DNA of 64,000 bases, taken from positions 248,001 through 312,000 of the forward strand of contig NZ_CP011131.1 of NCBI RefSeq assembly GCF_001442805.1, given 5' to 3'. Origin of the DNA: Lysobacter gummosus. Lineage in GTDB: Bacteria; Pseudomonadota; Gammaproteobacteria; Xanthomonadales; Xanthomonadaceae. A model generated the notes under the pieces. That model was not told the DNA's origin and searched no databases. It was given only the letters and a program-made list of their open reading frames with translations. The position numbers were made by a program, and so were the translations under genes. Below are positions 7,861 through 15,979 of this stretch, piece by piece (position 1 is the first letter of the stretch; each line of letters starts with the position of its first letter).

Positions 7861-10626
7861 ATGCAGTACGCAACGCTCAGCCACGCCATCCGGCGCGCAC
7901 TCATCGCCGCCGGTCTGATCGCCCTGCCGGCGATGGCGGTGGCTCAGGAGCCACCGCAGACTAAGCCGCAGGACAACGCGACGACGCTGGACCGGATCGA
8001 AGTCACCGGTTCCAACATCAGCCGCGGCGACATGGAAACCGCATCGCCGGTGCAGGTGGTGACGCGCGCGGAGATCGATCGCACCGGCAAGGCGAGCATC
8101 GCCGAATACCTGCAGACGCTCACCTCCGACGGCGCCGGCTCCATCCCCAAGAGCTTCGGCAACGGCTTCGCCGGCGGCGGCGCGGCGATTTCGCTGCGCG
8201 GCCTGGGCGCGGGCTCGACCCTGGTGCTGTTGAACGGCCGTCGCATGGCGCCGTTCGGTCTGGCCGACGACGGCCAGAAAGTGTTCACCGATCTGAGCAC
8301 GATTCCGATGGACGCGGTGGAGCGCGTGGAAGTGCTCAAGGACGGCGCCTCGGCGATCTACGGCTCGGACGCCATCGCCGGCGTGGTCAACATCATCCTG
8401 CGCAAGGAATACACCGGCAGCACCGTGCGCATGTCCTACGGCGTCTCCGGCGAAGGCGACGGCCAGCAGGCCAAGGCGTCGATCACGCACGGCTTCGGCA
8501 AGCTCGCCGACGACGGCTACAACGTGTTCTTCAACGTCGAGGGCAGCCAGACCGACGAAATCCAGGTCGCCGACCGCGCCGATCGCAAGTGGATCGGCAC
8601 GGGCGACATCCGTCGCTGGGGTTACGACATCACCAGCCAGTTCCTGGCCGGCTACATCGCCCCGGGCGGCGCGTCGGCGAGTTCGTCTCCGCTCGGCAAC
8701 GTACGCGGGCCGGGCGGGGTCTACCAGCCGCTGGGCGGCGCCGCCGATTGCGCGAAGTTCTCGCCGCTCGCGCCCGATCCGAACAACGGCTGTGTGTGGG
8801 AAGCGGGCAGGTTCCGCAGCCTGACGCCGGAAGAGAAGTACGTGACCCTGTTCGGCCGCGGCACCTTCATGCTGTCGGACAACTTCGAGGCCTATGTCGA
8901 GGCCGGTTACTCGAAGAAGAACACCACCTTCATCGACACGCCCTCGGGCGTGTCCGGGGCCTGGGGCTATCCGGGCGGTCCGGTCAACGCCAGCAGCGGT
9001 CCGGGTGCGGTCGTGCTCGGACCGGATCATCCCGACAATCCGTTCCCGGGTCAGCGCCCGAACCTGCGCTATTCGGCGTGGGACGTCGGCCCGCGCGTGA
9101 CCCGCAACGAAAACCGTTTCAGCCGTTTTCTTGCCGGCATCAAGGGCACGCTGGGCGGCTGGGACGTGGACGTGGCGTACCTGCATTCGCAGACCTCGCT
9201 GCGCAACGAGCGCGATGGCTTCCTGCACTACGACCGCGTGCGCGAAGCGCTGACCCAGGGCACCAATCCCGGCGGCTACTGGCGTTTGGGCGCGCAGGCG
9301 GGCAAGAACAGTCAGGCCTTGTACGACTACATCTCTCCGCAGATCCACGCGGATGCGGAAACCAAGCTCGACTTGTTCGACATCAAGGGTTCGCGCAGCC
9401 TGTTCGATCTGCCCGGCGGCGCGTTCGGCGTCGCGTTGGGCGCCGAGTACCGCCGTCAGACCGTCGAGTTGACTCCGCAGTCCTACACCGACCAGGGCCA
9501 GATCATCGGCCTGGGCTATTCGTCGTACGCGGGCAAGCAGGAAGTCGCCGCGGCGTACGTCGAAGCCGTGGCGCCGGTGCTGGAAAGCCTGGAGCTGTCC
9601 GGCGCGGTGCGGTACGACAGCTACAAGGACGGCGACAGCGCGACCACGCCGAAGGTCGGCATCAAGTGGTCGCCGCTTGAGCAGCTGTCGCTGCGCGGCA
9701 CCTACGCGGAAGGCTTCCGCGCGCCGAACCCGGCCGAGTCCGGCAAGGGCGGTCTGGCCGCGTTCACCACTGCTCGCGATCCGGTGCGTTGCCCCGGCGG
9801 CACGCCGGCGCCGGGCGCCAATCCCAGCGATTGCGCCGCGCCGGTGGCGGTGATTACCAGCCCCAATCCCGCGCTCAAGCCGGAACAATCCAAGAGCTAC
9901 ACCGTGGGGCTGGTGTTCGAGCCGACGCCCACCACCACCATCACCCTGGACGGCTGGAAGATCGTGCGCAGCGACGAGATCAACCAGGAAACCACCGCCG
10001 CGGCGATCGCCGCCGGCCGCGTGGTGCGCGGCGACGATCTGCTCGGCGGCGTGGCTGGCACCGGCACCTTGCTGGCGGCGCAGGCGGCCTACGTCAACTC
10101 CAACCAGACCACCGTGCAGGGCGTCGATCTGGACGTACGCCAAAGCTTCGAGCTGGGCGAGTACGGCAAGCTGGGCCTGGATCTGCAGTGGAGCCATGTG
10201 AGCAAATTCGAGCGCGAAGAATCCGACGGCCACACAATCGAGTTCGTCGGTACCCACGGCAATTGCGATGCGACCAACTGCATCGGCACGCCGAAGAACC
10301 GCATCAACCTCGGCGCGACCTGGGAATACGGCCGCATGAGCCTGAGCGGCGTGGCCAACTACGTCGCCGGTATCCGCAACGTTTTCGACGACAGCGAAAC
10401 CTGCGACGCCCCGGTCGGCTGCCGCCTGCCGTCGTTCACCACCTTCGATCTGTCCGGTCGCTGGAAGGCGGTGGACGGTATCGAGGTGTTCGGCTCGATC
10501 CAGAACCTGGCCGACCGGATCGCTCCGCTGGATGCGTTCACTTACGGCGCCATCAACTACAACCCCATGCACTCCTCCGGCGCGATCGGCCGTTACTTCA
10601 CCGTCGGGGTCAAGTACACGTTCTGA
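7861..10626 (+). CDS. TonB-dependent outer-membrane receptor (second of a tandem pair)
   Basis: A 921-residue receptor closely similar along its whole length to the product of 4354-7122 (identical stretches such as RIEVTGSNISRGDMETASPV and SDAIAGVVNIILRKE), so the two genes arose by tandem duplication. Start is ATG 7861 with GGAG six bases upstream; an in-frame ATG at 7849 lacks such a site. Signal peptide residues 1-29 (cleavage after VAQ or AVA), TonB-box-like LDRIEVTGS at 43-51, plug to about residue 180, and a barrel ending in FTVGVKYTF. Differences gather in extracellular-loop-like stretches (around 8640-8800 and 9770-9850), which suggests the copies recognise different ligands. Confidence 0.93.
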   Translation: MQYATLSHAIRRALIAAGLIALPAMAVAQEPPQTKPQDNATTLDRIEVTGSNISRGDMETASPVQVVTRAEIDRTGKASIAEYLQTLTSDGAGSIPKSFGNGFAGGGAAISLRGLGAGSTLVLLNGRRMAPFGLADDGQKVFTDLSTIPMDAVERVEVLKDGASAIYGSDAIAGVVNIILRKEYTGSTVRMSYGVSGEGDGQQAKASITHGFGKLADDGYNVFFNVEGSQTDEIQVADRADRKWIGTGDIRRWGYDITSQFLAGYIAPGGASASSSPLGNVRGPGGVYQPLGGAADCAKFSPLAPDPNNGCVWEAGRFRSLTPEEKYVTLFGRGTFMLSDNFEAYVEAGYSKKNTTFIDTPSGVSGAWGYPGGPVNASSGPGAVVLGPDHPDNPFPGQRPNLRYSAWDVGPRVTRNENRFSRFLAGIKGTLGGWDVDVAYLHSQTSLRNERDGFLHYDRVREALTQGTNPGGYWRLGAQAGKNSQALYDYISPQIHADAETKLDLFDIKGSRSLFDLPGGAFGVALGAEYRRQTVELTPQSYTDQGQIIGLGYSSYAGKQEVAAAYVEAVAPVLESLELSGAVRYDSYKDGDSATTPKVGIKWSPLEQLSLRGTYAEGFRAPNPAESGKGGLAAFTTARDPVRCPGGTPAPGANPSDCAAPVAVITSPNPALKPEQSKSYTVGLVFEPTPTTTITLDGWKIVRSDEINQETTAAAIAAGRVVRGDDLLGGVAGTGTLLAAQAAYVNSNQTTVQGVDLDVRQSFELGEYGKLGLDLQWSHVSKFEREESDGHTIEFVGTHGNCDATNCIGTPKNRINLGATWEYGRMSLSGVANYVAGIRNVFDDSETCDAPVGCRLPSFTTFDLSGRWKAVDGIEVFGSIQNLADRIAPLDAFTYGAINYNPMHSSGAIGRYFTVGVKYTF

Positions 10627-10669
10627 TCTTGGGCGAAATCGCGCTGGCGACAGCTCGCGGCGCTCCGAC

Positions 10670-10706
10670 GGCCCGCCTCGCGCAAGCGTGGCGGGCCGTT
10701 GCGTTT
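10670..10706 (+). terminator. Terminator hairpin after second TonB receptor
   Basis: Eight-base stem GGCCCGCC/GGCGGGCC (10670-10677 with 10690-10697), loop of twelve, followed by GTTGCGTTT. The T-run is interrupted, so efficiency is uncertain. Confidence 0.65.
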
Positions 10707-10721
10707 GCGCGAACTAAGGCC

Positions 10722-10749
10722 GGGAATGGGGAATCGGGAATCGGGAATC
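10722..10749. repeat. Four 7-bp tandem units (GGGAATC)
   Basis: GGGAATG followed by three perfect GGGAATC copies. The related word GATTCCC recurs in reverse near 10785-10792. Such short tandem blocks are frequent between genes in this bacterial group; no function is known to me. Confidence 0.8.
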
Positions 10750-11033
10750 GTGCGCGGCCTGGACTTGTGGCCCGCGCATGACCCGATTCCCCGTTCTGAT
10801 ATCCGTAGCGCACGGCTGGTCACGCCCGTTCGCAGCTTTTGCCCCAGGTCGCGGGCGATGCCGGCCCCGACGCGGCGGCGGCCGCGGCCTTCGGATCGCG
10901 ATCGTGAACCCTGCGTTCGCGGACCTTGCGTCGGCCGTGTCGATTCGGCGCCGATCCGTTCGTCGTCCTGATAAGCCGCCGCGCCGCGTCCCGCCGGGAC
11001 GCCGCGGTGGCCGCCAGCCCGAGGACCACGACC

Positions 11034-11462
11034 ATGAAATTCATGCTGATAGTCAAAGCCACCGCCGACACCGAAGCCGGGGTGATGCCCGACACGGAAT
11101 TGCTCACCGCCATGGGCGCCTATAACGAAGAACTGGTCAAGGCCGGAGTCCTGCTGGCCGGCGAAGGCCTGCATCCCAGCTCGCGCGGCGCGCGGGTGTA
11201 TTTCGACGGCCGTGCCCGCCGGGTGGTGGACGGGCCCTTCGCCGAGGCCAAGGAACTGATCGCCGGGTTCTGGCTGATCCAGGCGCGTTCGCTCGAAGAA
11301 GCGCTGGAGTGGGTCAAGCGCGTGCCGAACCTGCAGGGCGGGCAGGGGCAGATCGAAGTGCGCCAGCTGTTCGATCCGGCCGATTTCGGCGAGGAACTCA
11401 CTCCGGAGCTGCGCGCGGCCGAAGCCAGTCTGCGCGAACAGGTCGCCGGCCGCCCGGCCTGA
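11034..11462 (+). CDS. YCII/DGPF-domain protein
   Basis: A 142-residue cytoplasmic protein of the YCII family, a ferredoxin-like fold related to muconolactone isomerases. The diagnostic DGPF is visible at about residues 64-67, after MKFMLIVKATADTEAG at the N-terminus, and the GFWLIQARSLEEALEW block follows. The biochemical role of these DGPF proteins is unproven, but they are the regular genomic partners of ECF42 sigma factors, and such a sigma factor lies two genes downstream on the same strand (12225-13484). GAGGACC precedes the ATG at 11034 by about eight bases. Confidence 0.9.
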   Translation: MKFMLIVKATADTEAGVMPDTELLTAMGAYNEELVKAGVLLAGEGLHPSSRGARVYFDGRARRVVDGPFAEAKELIAGFWLIQARSLEEALEWVKRVPNLQGGQGQIEVRQLFDPADFGEELTPELRAAEASLREQVAGRPA

Positions 11463-11619
11463 ATACGGCGCGCGGAACTATTCGCCGCGCCTTGTCGATC
11501 CGTGCCGTTCCGGTTCGTCGTCAGGACAGCAGCCGCGCTTTCCTCCCCCGTCTGTGCGCCGCTGCGACCGCCGACGAACCGGCGTTTCCCCGCCACCCAT
11601 TCAACAGGACACCGCCACC

Positions 11620-12060
11620 ATGCAACTCAATACCTATCTCTCCTTCAACGGCGACTGCCGCCAGGCCTTCGAGTTCTACCTCAAGACCCTGGGCGGCAAG
11701 ATCCACGCGCTGATGCCGTTCGGCGACAACCCCGGCTGCGAATCGCTGAGCGCGGAAGAGCGCGAAAAGATCATGCACGGCTGCTACGAGCTCGACGGCT
11801 TCTTCCTGATGGGCACCGACGCCACGTCGCAGTATCCGTACCAGGGCGTCAACGGCGCCCATGTCGCCCTGACCCTGGGCGATGCCGATATCGCGCGCCG
11901 CGTGTTCGAAGCCTTCGCCGACGGCGGCAACGTGCAGATGCCGCTGCAGGAAACCTTCTGGGCCAAGGCCTACGGCATCGTCACCGACCGCTTCGGCGTG
12001 CCGTGGATGATCAACTGCGTCGAGCACGTCGGCTGCGTCGAGACCGATCAGGCCGCCTGA
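11620..12060 (+). CDS. VOC-family protein, PhnB/glyoxalase-like
   Basis: A 146-residue protein with the PhnB-like vicinal oxygen chelate pattern: LNTYLSFNGDCRQAFEFY at residues 3-20, PLQETFWAKAYGIVTDRFG in the second half and PWMINC near residues 127-132. PhnB-like proteins share the glyoxalase fold but usually lack a proven enzyme activity. The start at ATG 11620 follows an ACAGGACACC stretch. It sits between a DGPF protein and an ECF42 sigma factor, and all three point the same way, so they probably form one functional group, possibly a regulon member set of the sigma factor. Confidence 0.88.
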   Translation: MQLNTYLSFNGDCRQAFEFYLKTLGGKIHALMPFGDNPGCESLSAEEREKIMHGCYELDGFFLMGTDATSQYPYQGVNGAHVALTLGDADIARRVFEAFADGGNVQMPLQETFWAKAYGIVTDRFGVPWMINCVEHVGCVETDQAA

Positions 12061-12224
12061 ACCCGCTGCCGCGGCGACGGCGCGGCGCGCGCGGTCTCGC
12101 GCCGTCGCGCCCGCCGTCGCGGGCGCCGCGCGGGTCGCCGTCGGCGCGGTTTTCGTAAACATAAACACGCCTTACGGCTCACGACCCTTGCGACCCGGCG
12201 CGCGAGGTGGTGTCATCCGTCGCC

Positions 12225-13484
12225 ATGACGGCCACCGACACCCACCGCGCCATCGACGCCGTATGGCGCATCGAATCGGCCAAACTCATCGCCGGCCTGA
12301 CGCGGATGGTGCGCGACGTCGGCCTGGCGGAAGAACTCGCCCAGGACGCGCTGGTGGTGGCCCTGGAGAAATGGCCCGAGACCGGCGTGCCCGACAACCC
12401 GGGCGCGTGGCTGATGCAGACCGCCAAGAACCGCGCCATCGACCGGTTGCGGCGCAAGAAGCTGCTCGACCGCAAGCACGAGGAAATCGGCTACGAGATC
12501 GAGTCCAGCCTGGACGAAGTCGAAGAGGCGTTCTTCGACAAGCTCGACGACGACATCGGCGACGATCTGCTGCGCCTGGTCTTCATCTCCTGCCATCCGG
12601 TGTTGTCCACCGAAGCGCGGCTGGCGCTGACCCTGCGCCTGCTCGGCGGCCTGACGACCGACGAGATCGCGCGCGCCTTCCTGGCCAGCGAACCGACCAT
12701 CGCCCAGCGCATCGTCCGGGCCAAGCGCACCCTCGCCGACGCGCAGGTGCCGTTCGAAGTGCCGCGCGGCGAGGAACTGGCCCAGCGCCTGTCCTCGGTG
12801 CTGGAAGTGATCTACCTGATCTTCAACGAAGGCTACTCGGCCACCGCCGGCGACGACTGGATGCGCCCGGGTCTGTGCGAGGACGCCTTGCGCCTGGGCC
12901 GCATCCTGGCCGGGCTGATGCCGAACCAGGCCGAGGTGCACGGCCTGGTCGCGCTGATGGAAATCCAGGCCTCGCGTGCGAAGGCGCGCACCGCCCCGGA
13001 CGGCCAGCCGATCCTGCTGCTGGACCAGGACCGCTCGCGCTGGGACCGCATCCAGATCCAGCGCGGCCTGAGCGCGCTCGAGCGCGCCGTGAAGCTGAGC
13101 GGTTCCAACGGCCCGTATGCGCTGCAGGCCGCGATCGCCGCCTGCCACGCGCGCGCGGTCACCGCCCAGGACACTCCCTGGCCGCGCATCGCCGCGCTGT
13201 ATCAGCAACTGGCCCTGCGCACGCCCTCGCCGGTGGTCGAACTCAATCGCGCCGTGGCGCTGTCGATGGCGTTCGGCCCGCAGGCCGGCCTGGACCTCGT
13301 CGACACCTTGCTCGACGAACCTTCGATGAAGCACTACCACCTGCTGCCGACCGTGCGCGGCGACCTGCTGTTCAAACTCGGCCGGCGCGAAGAAGCGCGC
13401 GCCGAATTCGAGCGCGCCGCCGCGCTGACGCGCAACGCGCGCGAGCGCGAGCTGTTGTTGGGGCGAGCCGCGCAGAGCGTGTAA
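12225..13484 (+). CDS. ECF42-type RNA polymerase sigma factor with C-terminal extension
   Basis: A 419-residue sigma factor. Region 2 is seen in GLAEELAQDALVVALEKWPE and NPGAWLMQTAKNRAIDRLRR (residues 29-80); region 4 in LTTDEIARAFLASEPTIAQR (about residues 143-162). The remaining 240 residues form a helical, TPR-like C-terminal extension (NEGYSATAG, then VVELNRAVALSMAFGPQAGL), the hallmark of group ECF42, which works without a normal anti-sigma factor. ATG 12225 gives the usual family start MTATDTHRAI; a GTG at 12207 in frame has a better-placed purine tract and cannot be excluded. The adjacent DGPF gene fits the known ECF42 neighbourhood. Confidence 0.92.
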   Translation: MTATDTHRAIDAVWRIESAKLIAGLTRMVRDVGLAEELAQDALVVALEKWPETGVPDNPGAWLMQTAKNRAIDRLRRKKLLDRKHEEIGYEIESSLDEVEEAFFDKLDDDIGDDLLRLVFISCHPVLSTEARLALTLRLLGGLTTDEIARAFLASEPTIAQRIVRAKRTLADAQVPFEVPRGEELAQRLSSVLEVIYLIFNEGYSATAGDDWMRPGLCEDALRLGRILAGLMPNQAEVHGLVALMEIQASRAKARTAPDGQPILLLDQDRSRWDRIQIQRGLSALERAVKLSGSNGPYALQAAIAACHARAVTAQDTPWPRIAALYQQLALRTPSPVVELNRAVALSMAFGPQAGLDLVDTLLDEPSMKHYHLLPTVRGDLLFKLGRREEARAEFERAAALTRNARERELLLGRAAQSV

Positions 13485-13820
13485 GCGTGCGAACCCGAAC
13501 TGCCGCTGGCGCGCGCGGCGCAGAGCGTATAAGCGCGGAATCGCGTTGAGCGAGCGGCATCACCGCCGGCGATGTCGCGAGGTCTTTTGTGGGAGGGCCT
13601 TCAGGCCCGATGCCCTTCGATCCGATCGCCGTCATCTCACATTGCGAGTGAATGAATTCGCGATGCCGAAGAATCAATCAACAGATCGCTTTGATAGCGC
13701 CGGACAACTGAGCGGAAAGCATCGGGGCTGAAGCCCCTCCCACAACAGGCTTCGTGGCCGCGAATACTTTTGTGGGAGGGACTTCAGCCCCGACGCTCTC
13801 CGCTCCGATCGCCGCGCACT
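13485..13820. repeat. Intergenic block with three GTGGGAGGG...GCCC repeats
   Basis: Convergent intergenic space holding three copies of a 25-bp element: 13589-13613 (plus), 13719-13743 (minus) and 13772-13796 (plus). Each is a small imperfect palindrome around CTTCAGCCC. The plus and minus copies can pair into a long stem, which could end transcription from both sides. No gene is visible. Confidence 0.8.
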
Positions 13821-14537
13821 TCAATCGCGCGTACTCGACTCCCAAGCCGCATGCGTCACCCCCGGCAGGCGACGCAATCGCGCCACCACGGCATCGAGTT
13901 CGCCGGCATCGACCGCGGTGCTGATCAAGGTCGCGACGATCTCCACCGAGGTCTCGCCATGCTCGTCCAGATCGACATCGCCGACCGGATAGTTCGCCGC
14001 TTCCAGATGCTCGACCAAGGCCTCGCGCGCGGCCGGCGCGAGTTCGGGTTCGACCGTCAGACGCACCTCATAGGTCGCCTCCGAGGTCTGCTCATCGATC
14101 GGAATGCGGTTGATCGCATTGACCAGCGGCCGCAGCAAGGTGTTGCCGGCGATCACGAACCCGGTCAGCAGCGCGCCCTCGGCGATCATGTCCGCGCCGG
14201 TGCAGGCGCCGACCGCGGCCGAGCACCATAACGTCGCCGCGGTGTTGAGCCCGCGCACGTTCATGCCTTCCTTCATGATCACGCCGGCTCCGAGAAAGCC
14301 GATGCCGGACACCACATAGGAAATCACCCGCACCGCCTCGACGCTGCCGGCCAGGCGCATGCCCAGATCGACGAACGCCGCCGCGCCGACCGCGACCAGC
14401 ACGTTGGTGCGCAATCCCGCGGTGCGCTGGCGGTACTGACGCTCGGCGCCGATCAAGGTGCCGAGCACGAAGGCCGCGGCCAGGCTCACCACGGTGTCGA
14501 GAAACGGATACAGCTGGAAGGTCTGGATGAAACGCAT
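13821..14537 (-). CDS. MgtC/SapB family membrane protein
   Basis: A 238-residue inner-membrane protein. The MgtC domain fills residues 10-125 with several hydrophobic spans and the family motifs GTLIGAERQ (26-34), GLRT (41-44), GIGFLGAGVI (78-87) and GLNTAATLW (96-104). A soluble C-terminal domain of about 85 residues (YEVRLTVEPE onward) follows, like the ACT-like tail of MgtC. MgtC proteins adjust ATP synthase activity and magnesium stress survival in pathogens; the role of others is unknown. It starts 63 bp after the stop of the ABC ATPase gene, on the same strand, and is likely the last gene of that operon. Confidence 0.92.
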   Translation of the reverse strand: MRFIQTFQLYPFLDTVVSLAAAFVLGTLIGAERQYRQRTAGLRTNVLVAVGAAAFVDLGMRLAGSVEAVRVISYVVSGIGFLGAGVIMKEGMNVRGLNTAATLWCSAAVGACTGADMIAEGALLTGFVIAGNTLLRPLVNAINRIPIDEQTSEATYEVRLTVEPELAPAAREALVEHLEAANYPVGDVDLDEHGETSVEIVATLISTAVDAGELDAVVARLRRLPGVTHAAWESSTRD

Positions 14538-14600
14538 GGACGACTCCGTTCGGTGCGATCGGTACGGCGGCGATGAAGGCGAAGCGGCGGCCGCCGCGAC

Positions 14601-15917
14601 TCAGCTGGGGTTGTCCAGGCTGAAGCGGTCGGCGTCTTCGTCATAAGCGAAATACTCCGCATAGCGTGCCCACGCCGTGACCGCGCGCAGGGTCGAGGCG
14701 GCGTAGTCGGCCGACATGTGGTCTTCGAGTTCGTCGCGAAAGCGCCCGGCCGGAGCGCGATGGCTGGCGCGTTCGTCGAGCACGCGGCGGATATGCGCGG
14801 CCAGCGGCACGTACGCCGCCAGCTGCTGGGCGAACAACCGCTTGCGCGCGTCGATGCCGTCCTGCGCGAATCGCTGCCCGGCCTCGCTCAAGTGCAGGTC
14901 GCCGTCGTCGAGTTCGGCCAGCCGCAGCAGTTGGAGGCTTTCGGCGATCGGAAACAGTTCGTCCACCTCCATCTGCAGATGCGCGGCCAATGCCGGCAGG
15001 TCGGCGCGGCCGCGATAGGGCGCGGCGGCGACGGCTTCGATCAGGCCGGCGATCAGATTGCTGGACACCTGCGGCAAGGCCGCGGCCAGGCCGGCGCGCG
15101 CGCCGCCGCCTTCGCGCGGCGCCACCGCCGAGGGCGAGCCGGTCATGCGCGCATAGATCGCATCGACCAAGGCGCGGAACACCGGATCCAGGCGGTCGCG
15201 CGGTTGCGCCAGATCGACCCGGATCTCATCGATCACCCGGCCCGGATTGGAACCGAAGATCACGATGCGGTCGCACATCAGCACCGCTTCCTCGATGTTG
15301 TGCGTGACCATCAGCATCGCCTGGATCGGCATGCGGCCCTCGCTCCACAGATCCAGCAGATCGGTGCGCAGGGTTTCCGCGGTCAGCACGTCCAGCGCCG
15401 AGAACGGCTCGTCCATCAACAGCACCTTGGGCTGCACCACCAGCGCGCGCGCCAGGCCCACACGCTGGCGCATGCCGCCGGACAGCTCCTTCGGATACGC
15501 GCTTTCGTAGCCGTCCAGGCCGATCAGGTCGATCGCCGCGAGCGCGCGCTGACGGCACAGCGCCGGCGCGACGCCGCGCGCTTCCAGGCCGAGTTCGACG
15601 TTCTGCAGCACCGTCAGCCACGGAAACAGGGCGAAGCTCTGGAACACCATGGCGATGTCGGCCGGCGCCTGCGACACCGGCGTGCCGCAGAACGCGACCT
15701 CGCCTTCGCTGGGCCGGATCAGTCCGGCGATCGCGCGCAGCAAGGTGGATTTGCCCGAGCCCGAACGGCCGAGCAGGCCGACGATCTCGCCGGCGCGCAA
15801 AGTCAGGTCGACGCGGTCGAGCACCAGCAGCGGCGCCGCGCCCGCTTTGTCGTAGCTTTGGCGCAGGCCGCGCACTTCGACCAGCGCGGCGGAGTTGAGG
15901 TTGTGGGAGAAGCTCAT
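14601..15917 (-). CDS. ABC transporter ATPase, nitrate/sulfonate type, with AAA-associated C-terminal domain
   Basis: A 438-residue ATP-binding subunit. The nucleotide-binding domain has Walker A GRSGSGKST (residues 50-58), Q-loop VFQSFALFPW (91-100), signature LSGGMRQRV (145-153) and Walker B LLMDEPFSALD (166-176). From about residue 300 a second domain (VSSNLIAGLIEAVAA to the end) matches the AAA-associated domain found on some nitrate/sulfonate/bicarbonate-type ATPases. The start at 15917 gives MSFSHNLNSA. It lies 62 bp behind the double permease and powers it. The substrate is unknown and no periplasmic binding protein is encoded nearby. Confidence 0.92.
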   Translation of the reverse strand: MSFSHNLNSAALVEVRGLRQSYDKAGAAPLLVLDRVDLTLRAGEIVGLLGRSGSGKSTLLRAIAGLIRPSEGEVAFCGTPVSQAPADIAMVFQSFALFPWLTVLQNVELGLEARGVAPALCRQRALAAIDLIGLDGYESAYPKELSGGMRQRVGLARALVVQPKVLLMDEPFSALDVLTAETLRTDLLDLWSEGRMPIQAMLMVTHNIEEAVLMCDRIVIFGSNPGRVIDEIRVDLAQPRDRLDPVFRALVDAIYARMTGSPSAVAPREGGGARAGLAAALPQVSSNLIAGLIEAVAAAPYRGRADLPALAAHLQMEVDELFPIAESLQLLRLAELDDGDLHLSEAGQRFAQDGIDARKRLFAQQLAAYVPLAAHIRRVLDERASHRAPAGRFRDELEDHMSADYAASTLRAVTAWARYAEYFAYDEDADRFSLDNPS

Positions 15918-15979
15918 GGCGGTACTCCGATGAAATCCGCGAGCGCGCGGCTCGCTTTGAACGAAAAGAAGGGGGGTGT

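Larger units (their letters stand above)
10627..11033. other. Intergenic region after second TonB receptor
   Basis: About 400 bp with a terminator hairpin at 10670-10697, a 7-bp tandem repeat at 10722-10749 and otherwise no gene-like sequence on either strand. The A/T-poor stretch at 10960-11030 must contain the leader of the YCII gene. Confidence 0.45.

Noticed and set aside
7158..7904. A 248-codon minus-strand frame between the TonB receptors.
   Set aside because: Runs through a terminator and an A/T-rich promoter tract and into the signal peptide region of the next gene; no protein-like pattern.
7726..10572. A 948-codon minus-strand open frame.
   Set aside because: Exact antisense of the second TonB receptor, which has signal peptide, plug and barrel; the minus frame has none.
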